A DNA stretch of 49,245 nucleotides from an uncultured Oscillospiraceae bacterium (GTDB lineage: Bacteria; Bacillota; Clostridia; Oscillospirales; Ruminococcaceae): NCBI GenBank assembly GCA_934465295.1, contig CAKSKU010000018.1, positions 1-49,245 on the forward strand, given 5' to 3'. Under the pieces are notes generated by a model, which did not search any database, was not told the DNA's origin, and was given only the letters and a program-made list of their open reading frames with translations. Every line of letters begins with the position of its first letter. Position 1 is the stretch's first letter. The position numbers were made by a program, and so were the translations under genes. Shown here in pieces: positions 1 to 8,464 of this stretch.

Positions 1-125
1 CGTTTTGCGAGGTATCCGAGCTGGATCTTGCCCTTTTCGCTGATATCGCAGTCTATCCTGCCCTGAAAAAATTCCTTAACATTGCCCTCTGCCTCGGCAT
101 GGCGGACGAAATATATCTTAGTCAT
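1..125 (-). CDS. Histidine phosphatase (phosphoglycerate mutase-like), 5' part
   Basis: The ATG is at 123-125 on the minus strand and the gene runs off the left edge, so about 41 residues are visible. They begin MTKIYFVRHAEAEGN, which carries the RHxE/RHGE-type signature of the histidine phosphatase superfamily; the His of VRHAE would be the phosphorylated residue. The next stretch (FFQGRIDCDISEKGK) is also typical, with the substrate-loop Arg and the 'LSEKGxxQ' turn. An AAAGGAA Shine-Dalgarno precedes the ATG, with a consensus promoter 25 bases further up. Family members act on phosphorylated sugars, cofactor intermediates or proteins; the substrate cannot be told from this fragment. Confidence 0.85.
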   Translation of the reverse strand, partial: MTKIYFVRHAEAEGNVKEFFQGRIDCDISEKGKIQLGYLAK

Positions 126-149
126 AGTTCAAATTCCTTTCTCTATGAA

Positions 150-178
150 ATTATATCATATCCGCAAGTTTATGTCAA
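150..178 (-). promoter_or_regulatory. Sigma-A promoter of the histidine phosphatase
   Basis: On the minus strand TTGACA (178-173) is separated by exactly 17 bases from TATAAT (155-150). Both hexamers match consensus. Transcription would start about 20 bases upstream of the phosphatase ATG. Confidence 0.85.
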
Positions 179-187
179 TTATGTCAA

Positions 188-225
188 TAAAAAAACGCCC
201 CCAACTCAAACGGTCGGGGGCGTTT
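188..225 (-). terminator. Rho-independent terminator of the leftward flagellin gene
   Basis: AAACGCCCCC (193-202) pairs with GGGGGCGTTT (216-225). Read on the minus strand the stem is followed by a run of seven T, so it ends the leftward flagellin transcript just before the phosphatase promoter. Confidence 0.9.
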
Positions 226-284
226 CTTATGCAGTTATTAAGCGCATTTAAGCTGCAATGATAAACTCTGGATCAGTATCAGAC

Positions 285-2069
285 TTACTGGAGGAGTGAG
301 AGAACACCCTGAGGAAGCTGATTTGCCTGAGCGAGCATAGACTGAGAAGCCTGGCTGAGGATCTGATTCTTTGTGAAGTTCATCATTTCTTCTGCCATAT
401 TAGTATCACGGATACGGGACTCAGCAGATGTGAGGTTCTCGCTTGTGGTGTTGAGGTTATCGATCTTGTGTTCGAGTCTGTTCTGAACAGCACCGAATGT
501 ACCTCTTACCATGGAAACCTTGTTAAGAGCGTTATCGATCTTGTCGATAGCAGCGTTAGCATCTTCCTGTGTAGCAAGTGAAAGCTTGTCGGTTCCAAGT
601 CCTCTTGCGGAGCAGTCCATATCAGCCTTAAGTTTACCAAGTCCGTTGGAATCGTAAGCAAATGTGAAGTTTACGCTGTCCTTTGTTCTTGCGCCAACCT
701 GGAGAGTGATGTTATTCTTGTATGTAAGAGTTGCTGTAGATGCATCATTCGAGTCAGAAACAGAAACAGAGTTTGTCTTCTTAACCACAGATACATCATA
801 GTTATCAACGCCATCATACTTAGGTTTATCAAGCTGAACCTTGAAATCAAGTGCAGCACTAGCACCATTAGCCTTAGTTGCTGCTTCATGAAGTGTCATT
901 GTGCCGATTACATTAACATCACCATCAGCAGCTACATTAGCCTTTCCGTCTTTCTTAGAAGCAAATGTAACTACTCCATCAGCTGTCATTTTTGCGTAAA
1001 GAGTAGAGTCACCGTCGCCAATCTGAACCCATGTATCTTTTACAGATTTACCACCAATTGTTACACCAGTAGTAGTTTTTGTAACAGAACCATCAGCCTC
1101 ATATGTTGCATTTATTGAAACACCTGATTCAAGTGTTTCAAGAGCAGAACTTGCATTCTTATCAATTTTATCAGCTGTTATTGTGACAGCAAGTTCAGGA
1201 GATGCAATACCAAGTGCCTTTTCATCCTTAAATGTATCATCTGTTACGCCAAAATTTTCAGGAGCCTGAGTCTTAGCAGCTCCACCAGTAAACTTTAATG
1301 TAATAGTATCTCCAACGATATGATCGGAATTATCCATAACTACATTAGCAATTGTGCCAGCCGTATCACCTTCTACGGTGAAACCACCATTGCCCTTAAG
1401 CGTTGTGGAAACACCTTCCTTGCTTGCTACCCAGCCATCAGTCTCGCCCTTGTAAGTAAATGTGATTTCGATTTCATCTGTAAGGTTTGAAGTCTTGGTA
1501 TCTGTCCAAAGAGCATCAGCAGCAGTCTTGTTATACATACTGTCATCAACAGTACCAAAAAGCTTTGAAGAACCAAGGTCTGTAGCACTTCTTGTCTGCT
1601 TTGTGTAATCAATGTTACCAGCAGCATCAGCCTTTGCGCCATCAGACATCTGACCACCGTTGAGAACTACAACGCCGTTGAAGTCAGTATCAGCGATCTG
1701 GTTGAGTTCGTCATTGAGCTGATCGAATTCGAGCTGAATAGCTTCACGGTCAACATCGTTCTGATATGTGCCGTTAGCGGACTGTGTAGCAAGAGTTCTC
1801 ATTCTCTGGAGAATGGAGTCTGTTTCTGTAAGAGCGCCTTCAAAGGTCTGAACCATCGAGATACCGTCCTGTGCGTTCTTAACGCCCTGGTTGATACCCG
1901 AGATCTGAGCTCTCATCTTTTCGGAAACTGCGAGACCTGCAGCGTTATCGCCTGCACGGTTGATTGCGTAACCGGAAGAAAGTTTTTCAAGGGACTTAGA
2001 AAGCTTGGTATTGTTCATACCAAAGTATCTGTTAGCGTTTATCGCTGTCATGTTGTGCTGTACTACCAT
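285..2069 (-). CDS. Flagellin (copy 1)
   Basis: This 594-residue protein has the conserved flagellin D0/D1 N-terminus (about residues 1-140, including SSGYAINRAGDNAAGLAVSEKM) and C-terminus (last ~110 residues, ending in TKNQILSQASQSMLAQANQ). A long variable central domain rich in Thr, Asp and Lys would form the exposed surface of the filament. An AGGAGG Shine-Dalgarno lies a few bases before the ATG. It is divergent from a second flagellin whose terminal domains are nearly identical, while the centres differ. Flagellin is exported by the flagellar type III system and polymerises into the filament. No other flagellar genes are in the window. Confidence 0.96.
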   Translation of the reverse strand: MVVQHNMTAINANRYFGMNNTKLSKSLEKLSSGYAINRAGDNAAGLAVSEKMRAQISGINQGVKNAQDGISMVQTFEGALTETDSILQRMRTLATQSANGTYQNDVDREAIQLEFDQLNDELNQIADTDFNGVVVLNGGQMSDGAKADAAGNIDYTKQTRSATDLGSSKLFGTVDDSMYNKTAADALWTDTKTSNLTDEIEITFTYKGETDGWVASKEGVSTTLKGNGGFTVEGDTAGTIANVVMDNSDHIVGDTITLKFTGGAAKTQAPENFGVTDDTFKDEKALGIASPELAVTITADKIDKNASSALETLESGVSINATYEADGSVTKTTTGVTIGGKSVKDTWVQIGDGDSTLYAKMTADGVVTFASKKDGKANVAADGDVNVIGTMTLHEAATKANGASAALDFKVQLDKPKYDGVDNYDVSVVKKTNSVSVSDSNDASTATLTYKNNITLQVGARTKDSVNFTFAYDSNGLGKLKADMDCSARGLGTDKLSLATQEDANAAIDKIDNALNKVSMVRGTFGAVQNRLEHKIDNLNTTSENLTSAESRIRDTNMAEEMMNFTKNQILSQASQSMLAQANQLPQGVLSLLQ

Positions 2070-2106
2070 AATTATACCTCCTGTATTATAGGCGAAATCC
2101 GAATCC

Positions 2107-2133
2107 TTTCAGATTTCTTAAAAGTATGCTTTA
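2107..2133 (-). promoter_or_regulatory. Possible sigma-28 (flagellar) promoter of flagellin copy 1
   Basis: On the minus strand TAAA (2133-2130) is followed 16 bases later by TCTGAAA, a weaker version of the motif seen at copy 2. It sits inside the sequence conserved between both flagellin leaders. The match to the sigma-28 -10 consensus CCGATAT is imperfect. Confidence 0.4.
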
Positions 2134-2525
2134 GCGAAATTAGCGTTCACTCTTTAAGCGCTATCAAGAGCGGTCTGCCGTTCGTTCAAGCTTTTTTGAA
2201 GCTTCGGGAAAGCCCGTTTCAGGCTTTTCTCTGTACTTTCAATCTATATATCGGTTCTTTACGGAATAACTTTAGCGTTTTTTTATTAACTTTTTATTAA
2301 ATAAATATTAAATTCAGCTGATTTTACTGTTTTTTTGAAAAAAGCCAAAGAAAAATTTGTCTTTTGCAATAAAAAATCAGGATTCTGCCGTTTTACAAAG
2401 TGAACTAACGTATTTTCCCATAAAACGGAATATTAAAACGCCCTGTATAAAATTTTTAAACCGTAAGTGATATCGGAACATATTACTACAATAAGTATGG
2501 ATCTAATTTCGCTAAAGCATACTTT
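2121..2525. repeat. 22-bp inverted repeat in the divergent flagellin leaders
   Basis: Positions 2121-2142 are the exact reverse complement of 2504-2525. Each copy lies about 52 bases from its own flagellin start and contains CTAAAGCATACTTT. The similarity continues imperfectly towards each gene. Between the copies (2143-2503) I see no gene, only two small hairpins (AAGCTT/AAGCTT near 2190 and AAAGCC/GGCTTT near 2213) and AT-rich DNA. The simplest reading is a promoter and leader duplicated together with the gene. Confidence 0.9.
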
Positions 2526-2539
2526 AACGCAATCGAAAA
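2513..2539 (+). promoter_or_regulatory. Possible sigma-28 (flagellar) promoter of flagellin copy 2
   Basis: TAAA (2513-2516), a 16-base spacer and TCGAAAA (2533-2539) resemble the sigma-28/sigma-D pattern TAAA-N14-16-CCGATAT. The position, about 40 bases upstream of the ATG, is right for a flagellin gene, and the -35 part is conserved at copy 1. Confidence 0.45.
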
Positions 2540-2577
2540 GGATTTTGGTTGCCAAACATTTACAGGAGGTAAATATT

Positions 2578-4932
2578 ATGGTAGTACAGCACAACTTAAC
2601 AGCGATAAACGCTAACAGATACTTTGGTATCAATAACACTAAGCTTTCCAAGTCCCTTGAAAAGCTTTCTTCCGGCTATGCGATCAACCGTGCAGGCGAT
2701 AACGCAGCAGGTCTCGCAGTTTCCGAAAAGATGAGAGCTCAGATCGCAGGTATCAACCAGGGCGTTAAGAACGCACAGGACGGTATCTCAATGGTTCAGA
2801 CCTTTGAAGGCGCTCTTACAGAAACAGATTCCATTCTCCAGAGAATGAGAACTCTTGCTACACAGTCCGCTAACGGCACATATCAGAACGATGTTGACCG
2901 TGAAGCTATCCAGCTCGAATACAATCAGCTCAACGATGAACTCAATCAGATCGCTGACACAGACTTCAACGGCGTTGTAGTTCTTAACGGCGGTCAGATG
3001 GCTGACGGTCTTAAGGCTGTTGACGGCGAGTTCGATTATAAGCAGAAAGCTGCACAGGTCACAGAAGAACAGAATCAGGCTCTCGCAAAAGCACAGGAAA
3101 ATGCACAGTCTGCTATAGACAAGGCACAGAAGGCTTTCGATGCTGCAAAGAAGGAATACGACGGTGTTGCCAACAGAGATCTTTCCAACAAAGGCAATGC
3201 AGCACAGTGGAACACAGTTGATAACAGCAAGTACACCTCCTCTAAGGCAAACGCAATGTTCGATGCTATCACCGTAGGCGGTAAAAAACTTAGCGAACTG
3301 AATGTATCTTCAATTGATGTAACATTCCAGGCTAAGAATGATGGCACATGGGAAATCAAAGAGGGTTCCTATGTTGATGAAACAGGAACAAAGCAGACAC
3401 TTGCAAAAGGCGATCTCGAAAAGGCAAACGCAATTGGTAAAATTGTTTCTTCCGGCAACGGTGGTTTTGCTATTTCCACTGATACTACTGAAACTGCAAC
3501 CAAAACTGAAGATATTTCAGCTGACAAACTCCTTGCAAATGCTGTTCTCGATGCAGCAGAGGTTAAGGCAGGAGATACCGTAACACTTACATTCACAAAT
3601 TCTTCTGCTAACACTTATGCACCGACCAATATCGCTCTTGATAAGGACAGCTACAATAACGGCACAAACGACAAGAAGCTTTCTTCTCCGACAGTTAAAA
3701 TTTCCGCTTCACTTACAAGTGATTCTATGACACAGGAAACAGCTGATGCTCTCAAGAAGCTTGATGCTGCGACCGTATCTTATGAATATGACGGCAAGAA
3801 GATCAAGAACATGAAGATCTCCGATGAGAGCTTCACTATTGAAGAAGATAAGAAAAATGCAGGAACATACAACATTTCCTACAAGAATTCTGAAGGTAAG
3901 GATATCGTTCTTGCAACTGTAACTCCTACTGCAGGTCAGAACAAGGCAGCTGCCGGTAATGCGACAAATGTTAAAATTGCAGCAACAGCAACAACTGCTG
4001 CAAATGTTACTGCTGATACACAGGATTTCTACTATCAGGCAGATGGCACTTGGAACACTAAGGAAGACGGCACTGGTACAGAAATCGCGGCAACTAAAGT
4101 CGGCGGTGCTGATATAGTTGCACCTACAAAAGATGCCGGTACAGATTTTGCTGTTGGTGATAAAATAACTGTTACAACGACAGCAAAAAAACAGGACATC
4201 GGTGTTACATACGCTCCTGCTGCCGCTAAGGAAGCAACAAGCGGCACTATATCCTTTGGCATCGCCGTTGATGCATTCAACTATGATTCCGAAACAGCTA
4301 AGCCTACAGTTAAGCCGGGTGCAGATGCTGGTATTGATAGTTCCAAGACAACAGCTATCGACAAGGCTTACTATGAAGCTAAAGAAGCTCTCAACACTGC
4401 TAAGGCTGCATATCCAAAAACCTATGAGGATCTCGGAATTGAAGAGGGCGTTTCCAAGTCCGATTCCAACAATGCTTCAACAGCAACCCTTACATACAAG
4501 GATAATGTAACTCTCCAGGTTGGCGCAAGAACCAAGGACAGCGTAAACTTCACATTCAAGTACGATTCCAATGGTCTTGGTGAACTTAAGGCTGATATGG
4601 ACTGCTCCGCAAGAGGACTTGGAACTGACAAGCTTTCACTTGCTACACAGGAAGATGCTAACGTTGCTATCGACAAGATCGATAACGCTCTTAACAAGGT
4701 TTCCATGGTAAGAGGTACATTCGGTGCTGTTCAGAACAGACTCGAACACAAGATCGATAACCTCAACACCACAAGCGAGAACCTCACATCTGCTGAGTCC
4801 CGTATCCGTGATACTAATATGGCAGAAGAAATGATGAACTTCACAAAGAATCAGATCCTCAGCCAGGCTTCTCAGTCTATGCTCGCTCAGGCAAATCAGC
4901 TTCCTCAGGGTGTTCTCTCACTCCTCCAGTAA
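2578..4932 (+). CDS. Flagellin (copy 2)
   Basis: The start chosen is the ATG at 2578, preceded by AGGAGG. The open frame extends 37 codons further upstream, but that stretch lies in the promoter and leader and lacks flagellin similarity. The protein is 784 residues, long for a flagellin. The N-terminal ~145 and C-terminal ~125 residues are the conserved D0/D1 domains, almost identical to copy 1. The central ~500 residues are unique, with an Ala/Lys/Gln-rich probable coiled-coil stretch near residues 155-190 and a second Ala/Lys/Tyr-rich helical stretch before the C-terminal domain. The two genes may give filaments with different surfaces. Confidence 0.96.
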   Translation: MVVQHNLTAINANRYFGINNTKLSKSLEKLSSGYAINRAGDNAAGLAVSEKMRAQIAGINQGVKNAQDGISMVQTFEGALTETDSILQRMRTLATQSANGTYQNDVDREAIQLEYNQLNDELNQIADTDFNGVVVLNGGQMADGLKAVDGEFDYKQKAAQVTEEQNQALAKAQENAQSAIDKAQKAFDAAKKEYDGVANRDLSNKGNAAQWNTVDNSKYTSSKANAMFDAITVGGKKLSELNVSSIDVTFQAKNDGTWEIKEGSYVDETGTKQTLAKGDLEKANAIGKIVSSGNGGFAISTDTTETATKTEDISADKLLANAVLDAAEVKAGDTVTLTFTNSSANTYAPTNIALDKDSYNNGTNDKKLSSPTVKISASLTSDSMTQETADALKKLDAATVSYEYDGKKIKNMKISDESFTIEEDKKNAGTYNISYKNSEGKDIVLATVTPTAGQNKAAAGNATNVKIAATATTAANVTADTQDFYYQADGTWNTKEDGTGTEIAATKVGGADIVAPTKDAGTDFAVGDKITVTTTAKKQDIGVTYAPAAAKEATSGTISFGIAVDAFNYDSETAKPTVKPGADAGIDSSKTTAIDKAYYEAKEALNTAKAAYPKTYEDLGIEEGVSKSDSNNASTATLTYKDNVTLQVGARTKDSVNFTFKYDSNGLGELKADMDCSARGLGTDKLSLATQEDANVAIDKIDNALNKVSMVRGTFGAVQNRLEHKIDNLNTTSENLTSAESRIRDTNMAEEMMNFTKNQILSQASQSMLAQANQLPQGVLSLLQ

Positions 4933-4997
4933 GTTTGATACTGCTGATTCAGAGTTTATCATTGCAGCTTAAATGCGCTTAATAACTGCATAAAATT

Positions 4998-5035
4998 ATC
5001 CTCCTCGGCTATCGCAGTCGGGGAGGATTTTTTTT
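4998..5035 (+). terminator. Rho-independent terminator of flagellin copy 2
   Basis: ATCCTCCTCG (4998-5007) pairs with CGGGGAGGAT (5019-5028), with one G-T pair, followed by seven T. The 3' untranslated sequence up to this hairpin (about 4933-4993) is shared with copy 1, but the terminators themselves differ. Confidence 0.9.
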
Positions 5036-5081
5036 AATATATTATAGTATACCCTTTAAAATTTGTGTAACAGCTTTTTCG

Positions 5082-5110
5082 TTGACAAAACTTGCCGAAA
5101 GTGATATAAT
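5082..5110 (+). promoter_or_regulatory. Sigma-A promoter of the lrgAB operon
   Basis: TTGACA (5082-5087), a 17-base spacer and TATAAT (5105-5110) match consensus exactly. Its position rules out any lrgA start before about 5117. Confidence 0.9.
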
Positions 5111-5150
5111 TGTCTCGAATTTTGGGTTTATGAAAAAGAGGTCTGAAAAA

Positions 5151-5513
5151 ATGAAGTATCTTAAACAATTCGGCATTATACTTGCGATCTCGTTTATCGG
5201 CGAGATACTCAACGCAGTTCTGCCGCTGCCTATCCCTGCGGGAATTTACGGGATAGTGCTGCTCTTTATCCTGCTCGAAACAAAGGTCATAAAGCTTGAA
5301 GCGGTCAGGGAAACGGGAAATTTACTTATCGATATTATGCCCGTTATGCTCGTTCCGCCCGCTGTTGAGCTTATGGACTACTGGGGCATCGTCAAGCCGC
5401 AGGTGCTCAAATATGTCATTGCAACGGTCGTTTCGACTATTATTGTAATGATAGTTTCGGGACTTATAACAGAGGGCATTATACGTTTTGGAAAGAAGGC
5501 GAAGTCCGAATGA
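5151..5513 (+). CDS. lrgA: LrgA/CidA-family holin-like membrane protein
   Basis: The open frame is longer upstream, but that part contains the promoter. The ATG at 5151 follows AGAGG by 9 bases and gives a 120-residue protein starting MKYLKQFG, the usual LrgA N-terminus. An ATG at 5130 is possible but has no ribosome site. The sequence is almost all transmembrane helix, with the family's LPIPAGIYG motif near residue 26 and a charged tail. LrgA/CidA proteins are small membrane proteins, holin-like in topology, that work with an LrgB partner in control of murein hydrolase activity or metabolite transport. The stop overlaps the lrgB start (ATGA). Confidence 0.9.
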   Translation: MKYLKQFGIILAISFIGEILNAVLPLPIPAGIYGIVLLFILLETKVIKLEAVRETGNLLIDIMPVMLVPPAVELMDYWGIVKPQVLKYVIATVVSTIIVMIVSGLITEGIIRFGKKAKSE

Positions 5514-6202
5514 AAGAAATGCTGACAAATTCCGTGTTTTTCGGGGTATTTATAAGCGTTGGCTCATACATACTTGCCGACATACTCAAAAACAAGTTCA
5601 AAACTCCGCTTTTAAATCCGCTGCTCATTTCAACGGCGGTGACAATTGCTGTTCTTGCACTCGGCGGAATGGATTATGAGAGCTATCAGACGGGCGGAAA
5701 GTACCTCAATTACTTCCTCACGCCTGCGACGGTCTGCCTTGCGATACCGCTTTATGAGCAGTTTGAAAAGCTGAAAAAGAACGCAGCTGCGATAATGATC
5801 GGAATAATCTCGGGTATGCTGACAAGCTTCTGCTCGGTACTCGTTATGGCGCTGATAATGAAATTCTCGCACGAAGAATATGTAACGTTCCTGCCGAAGT
5901 CTATCACAACGGCGATCGGCGTTGGCGTTTCGGAGGAGATCGGCGGTTATGTCGGCGTTACGGCGGCTGTTATCGTTATAACGGGTATCCTCGGAAACAT
6001 CATTGCAGATGGCATTTTCAAGCTTTTCCACATCAACGAACCCGTTGCAAGGGGAGTGGCGCTCGGAACATCTTCGCATATCCTCGGCACGGTCAAGGCG
6101 CTTGAACTCGGCGAAACGGAGGGAGCTATCAGCTCGCTTTCCGTTGTTACGGCAGGACTTATGACGGTTATTTTCGCACCGATATTCGCTAACTTTATTT
6201 AA
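5510..6202 (+). CDS. lrgB: LrgB-family membrane protein
   Basis: This 230-residue polytopic membrane protein has the LrgB signature regions LTPATVCLAIPLYEQ (around residue 75) and KSITTAIGVGVSEEIGG (around residue 125), and a C-terminal GTSSHILGTVKALELGE motif. It is the partner of LrgA and overlaps it by 4 bases, so translation is probably coupled. Length and motif order match the family, with nothing missing. It heads a probable four-gene operon with the HAD phosphatase and the aldo/keto reductase, since no terminator intervenes before 7871. Confidence 0.93.
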   Translation: MKEMLTNSVFFGVFISVGSYILADILKNKFKTPLLNPLLISTAVTIAVLALGGMDYESYQTGGKYLNYFLTPATVCLAIPLYEQFEKLKKNAAAIMIGIISGMLTSFCSVLVMALIMKFSHEEYVTFLPKSITTAIGVGVSEEIGGYVGVTAAVIVITGILGNIIADGIFKLFHINEPVARGVALGTSSHILGTVKALELGETEGAISSLSVVTAGLMTVIFAPIFANFI

Positions 6203-6213
6203 GGAGATAGGCT

Positions 6214-6861
6214 ATGTACAAACTTGCGGTTTTTGATATGGACGGAACGATACTTGACACGCTCGAGGACTTAAAGGACAGCACGAATTTTGCGCTCGAA
6301 AAGTGCGGTTATCCGACGAGGAGCTATGACGAGGTGCGCAGATTCGTAGGAAACGGCATCAGAAAGCTCATCGAACGTGCCGTTCCCGAGGGTTTGACCA
6401 CCGAGCAGATCGACCGTGTACACGAGGTTTTCACGGAGCATTACAAGGTGCATTGCGCCGACAAGACCAAGGCTTATGACGGCATCAAGCCGCTTTTGGA
6501 AAAGCTTCGTGCAAGCGGCGTAAAGACGGCTGTTGTTTCAAACAAGGCTGACTACGGCGTTCAGGAGCTTTGCAAGGAATATTTTGACGGACTTTTCGAT
6601 TATGCTGTCGGCGAGCGTGAGGGCATACGCAGAAAGCCTGCGCCCGATGCTGTGAACGAGGCTCTGAGGGTTCTCGGTATCGACAAGAGCGAGGCTGTTT
6701 ACATCGGCGACTCGGACGTGGATTTTGAAACGGCGAAAAATGCGGAGCTGCCGTGTATTTCGGTGCTTTGGGGCTTCCGTGACGAAGAATTTCTGCGTGA
6801 AAAGGGAGCAACGCTGTTCGTTCGTGACCCTGCGGAGATATATGACATTATAATGGCTTGA
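6214..6861 (+). CDS. HAD hydrolase, phosphoglycolate phosphatase-like
   Basis: The 215-residue protein has all HAD motifs: FDMDGTILDT (nucleophile Asp8 and acid/base Asp10), AVVSNK (motif II Ser), RRKPAPD (motif III Lys) and GDSDVDFETA (motif IV Asp pair). The helical cap between motifs I and II is the C1 type of phosphoglycolate phosphatases (Gph/PgpB-like). A GGAGATAG ribosome site precedes the ATG, 11 bases after lrgB. Members dephosphorylate small phosphate esters such as 2-phosphoglycolate in the cytosol; the exact substrate is uncertain. Confidence 0.93.
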   Translation: MYKLAVFDMDGTILDTLEDLKDSTNFALEKCGYPTRSYDEVRRFVGNGIRKLIERAVPEGLTTEQIDRVHEVFTEHYKVHCADKTKAYDGIKPLLEKLRASGVKTAVVSNKADYGVQELCKEYFDGLFDYAVGEREGIRRKPAPDAVNEALRVLGIDKSEAVYIGDSDVDFETAKNAELPCISVLWGFRDEEFLREKGATLFVRDPAEIYDIIMA

Positions 6862-6874
6862 AAGGCGGTATAAA

Positions 6875-7864
6875 ATGTACACACCTAATGAAAAACGATA
6901 CGAAAAAATGGTTTACAACCGATGCGGAAAGAGCGGCTTGAAGCTTTCGGCGGTTTCGCTCGGCTTATGGCAGAATTTCGGTCACACGGGCGTTTTTGCG
7001 AACATGGAAGAAATGGTCCACACGGCGTTTGACCTCGGCATTGTGCATTTTGACCTTGCGAACAACTACGGAAATCCTTACAACGGCAGCGCTGAGGAAA
7101 ATTTCGGCAGGATACTGGACAGAGGAATGAGAGAGTTCCGTGACGAGCTTTGCATTTCGACAAAGGCAGGCTATGAGATGTGGGAAGGCCCTTACGGTGA
7201 CAAAAACGGCTCGAGAAAGTACCTCACCGCTTCGCTCGACCAGAGCCTTAAACGAATGAAGCTTGACTATGTTGATATTTTCTATCATCATATTTTTGAC
7301 CCGAACACGCCGCTTGAAGAAACTGCGCTTGCGCTTGACAATGCTGTTCGTCAGGGCAAGGCACTTTATGTCGGCATTTCCAACTACAACACTCAGCAGA
7401 CAAAGGAGATCACGGCTATTTTCAAGGAACTGCACACGCCGTTTATCGTAAATCAGCCGTCCTATTCGATGCTCAACCGCTGGATAGAGCGTGACGGATT
7501 GGATAAATATGCCGAGGAAAACGGTATCGGACTTGCGGTATTTTCGCCGCTTTATCAGGGTTTCCTCACGGGACGCTATTTAAAGGGTATCCCTGCGGAT
7601 TCCCGTGTTGGCAAGGGAGCGACATGGATAGGCAATGAGCTTGACGATAAAATGGTTGACCGTCTTAACAGGCTCAATTCCATTGCGTTGAAGAGGGGAC
7701 AGACCTTATCGCAGACAGCGCTTTCGTGGGTGCTTCACAACAAGGCTGTTGCGACTGTGCTTATCGGTGCGAGCCGTCCCGAGCAGATAAAGGAAAATGC
7801 TGCTTGTATCGAGCATCTCGACTTCACCGATGCGGAGATCGCAGAGATAGAAAAGCTCATATAA
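6875..7864 (+). CDS. Aldo/keto reductase, YghZ/GPR-like
   Basis: The 329-residue TIM-barrel oxidoreductase shows the aldo/keto reductase tetrad: Asp and Tyr in HFDLANNYG, Lys in CISTKAGYEM and His in IFYHHIFDP. The C-terminal NADPH-binding region reads ATVLIGASRPEQIKEN. Sequence features (AENFGRIL..., FSPLYQGFLTGRYL) fit the AKR14-type group that includes E. coli YghZ, which reduces L-glyceraldehyde 3-phosphate and other aldehydes. It is 14 bases after the HAD gene and is the last gene of the operon. Confidence 0.93.
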   Translation: MYTPNEKRYEKMVYNRCGKSGLKLSAVSLGLWQNFGHTGVFANMEEMVHTAFDLGIVHFDLANNYGNPYNGSAEENFGRILDRGMREFRDELCISTKAGYEMWEGPYGDKNGSRKYLTASLDQSLKRMKLDYVDIFYHHIFDPNTPLEETALALDNAVRQGKALYVGISNYNTQQTKEITAIFKELHTPFIVNQPSYSMLNRWIERDGLDKYAEENGIGLAVFSPLYQGFLTGRYLKGIPADSRVGKGATWIGNELDDKMVDRLNRLNSIALKRGQTLSQTALSWVLHNKAVATVLIGASRPEQIKENAACIEHLDFTDAEIAEIEKLI

Positions 7865-7870
7865 AATAAA

Positions 7871-7908
7871 AAAGTTTACGTCAGTGTTTCGGTGCAGACG
7901 TAAACTTT
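7871..7908. terminator. Bidirectional terminator
   Basis: AAAGTTTACGTC (7871-7882) pairs with GACGTAAACTTT (7897-7908). A run of T follows on the plus strand and A precedes on the left, so it can end both the rightward operon and the leftward small gene. Confidence 0.9.
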
Positions 7909-7920
7909 TTTTCATCAAAT

Positions 7921-8160
7921 TCAGCTTATCCACATAACGATAAGTCCTGCGACGACCGCAAGCACCACGACCATGAAGATGACCTTCGCTATGTAGTTCT
8001 TTACGCTAAGCTTTTCCCTTTTCGCTTCAAGCCCCTGACTTCTGTAATACTCAGCCTGGATCTCGGGCGGATAGTCCGTTATCATATTCACGGGGTCTTT
8101 GTTGAGAAGTATCGTTACCATTAACGAAAACGGTATTGCGAGTATAATACTAAACACCAA
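7921..8160 (-). CDS. Small membrane protein, 5' end altered by a MITE
   Basis: The frame encodes at most 79 residues: a hydrophobic N-terminus, a central DYPPEIQAEYYRSQG motif, and a C-terminal transmembrane helix (IFMVVVLAVVAGLIVMWIS). The DYPP-IQ-Y motif resembles that of longer clostridial membrane proteins, so this may be a shortened relative. The only start that keeps the first helix is a TTG at 8160 inside the terminal repeat of the MITE at 8145-8250, and it has no ribosome site. An ATG at 8121 also lacks one and would cut the helix. It may therefore be a 5'-truncated, poorly expressed gene. Function unknown. Confidence 0.5.
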   Translation of the reverse strand: MVFSIILAIPFSLMVTILLNKDPVNMITDYPPEIQAEYYRSQGLEAKREKLSVKNYIAKVIFMVVVLAVVAGLIVMWIS

Positions 8161-8250
8161 AAAAATAAAGGAAAAAATCTGCGCCGAAATCGCATATATT
8201 CGAGATTGTCGGCTTGATTTTTTCTAAATTTTAAATGGTGTTTAGTATAA
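8145..8250 (+). mobile_element. MITE family A, copy 1
   Basis: This 106-bp element begins TAATACTAAACACCA and ends TGGTGTTTAGTATAA, giving 13-bp terminal inverted repeats. The interior folds into an imperfect hairpin (GCGCCGAAATC against GATTGTCGGC). The same element is found at 26066-26171, 34635-34738 and 41055-41160. It has no coding capacity, and TA bases at the ends suggest a TA target site. Bases 8251-8394, right of it, hold nothing I can recognise. Confidence 0.85.
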
Positions 8251-8405
8251 GGCACTCGATAATAATTGTTAATACAGACATAAATATATCTCCTTGTATA
8301 AATGGTTTGCCGATGTCGGGAACGGTGTAAATGACTGATTTCGATTTGGGTCATTTATATATTAGCACAGGCTAACGCATTTGTCAGGATTTTTTTATAA
8401 AAAAG

Positions 8406-8443
8406 ACCGAACCGCTGTTCCGCAGGACGGATAACGGTTCGGT
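8406..8443 (-). terminator. Rho-independent terminator of the small DUF6514-like gene
   Basis: ACCGAACCG (8406-8414) pairs with CGGTTCGGT (8435-8443). On the minus strand the stem is followed by CTTTTTTAT. Confidence 0.85.
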
Positions 8444-8464
8444 ATTCGATCGGAATTTAATATA

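Noticed and set aside
2121..2525. Site-specific invertible promoter switch between the flagellins
   Set aside because: The 22-bp inverted repeat is explained by duplication of the leader at equal distance from each gene, and no invertase gene is nearby.
2467..2577. N-terminal 37-codon extension of flagellin copy 2
   Set aside because: It lies in the promoter and leader, lacks flagellin similarity, and the ATG at 2578 has a perfect ribosome site and the conserved MVVQHN start.
3075..3614. Minus-strand open frames inside flagellin copy 2
   Set aside because: They are antisense shadows of a long repetitive coding region, with no ribosome sites or family features.
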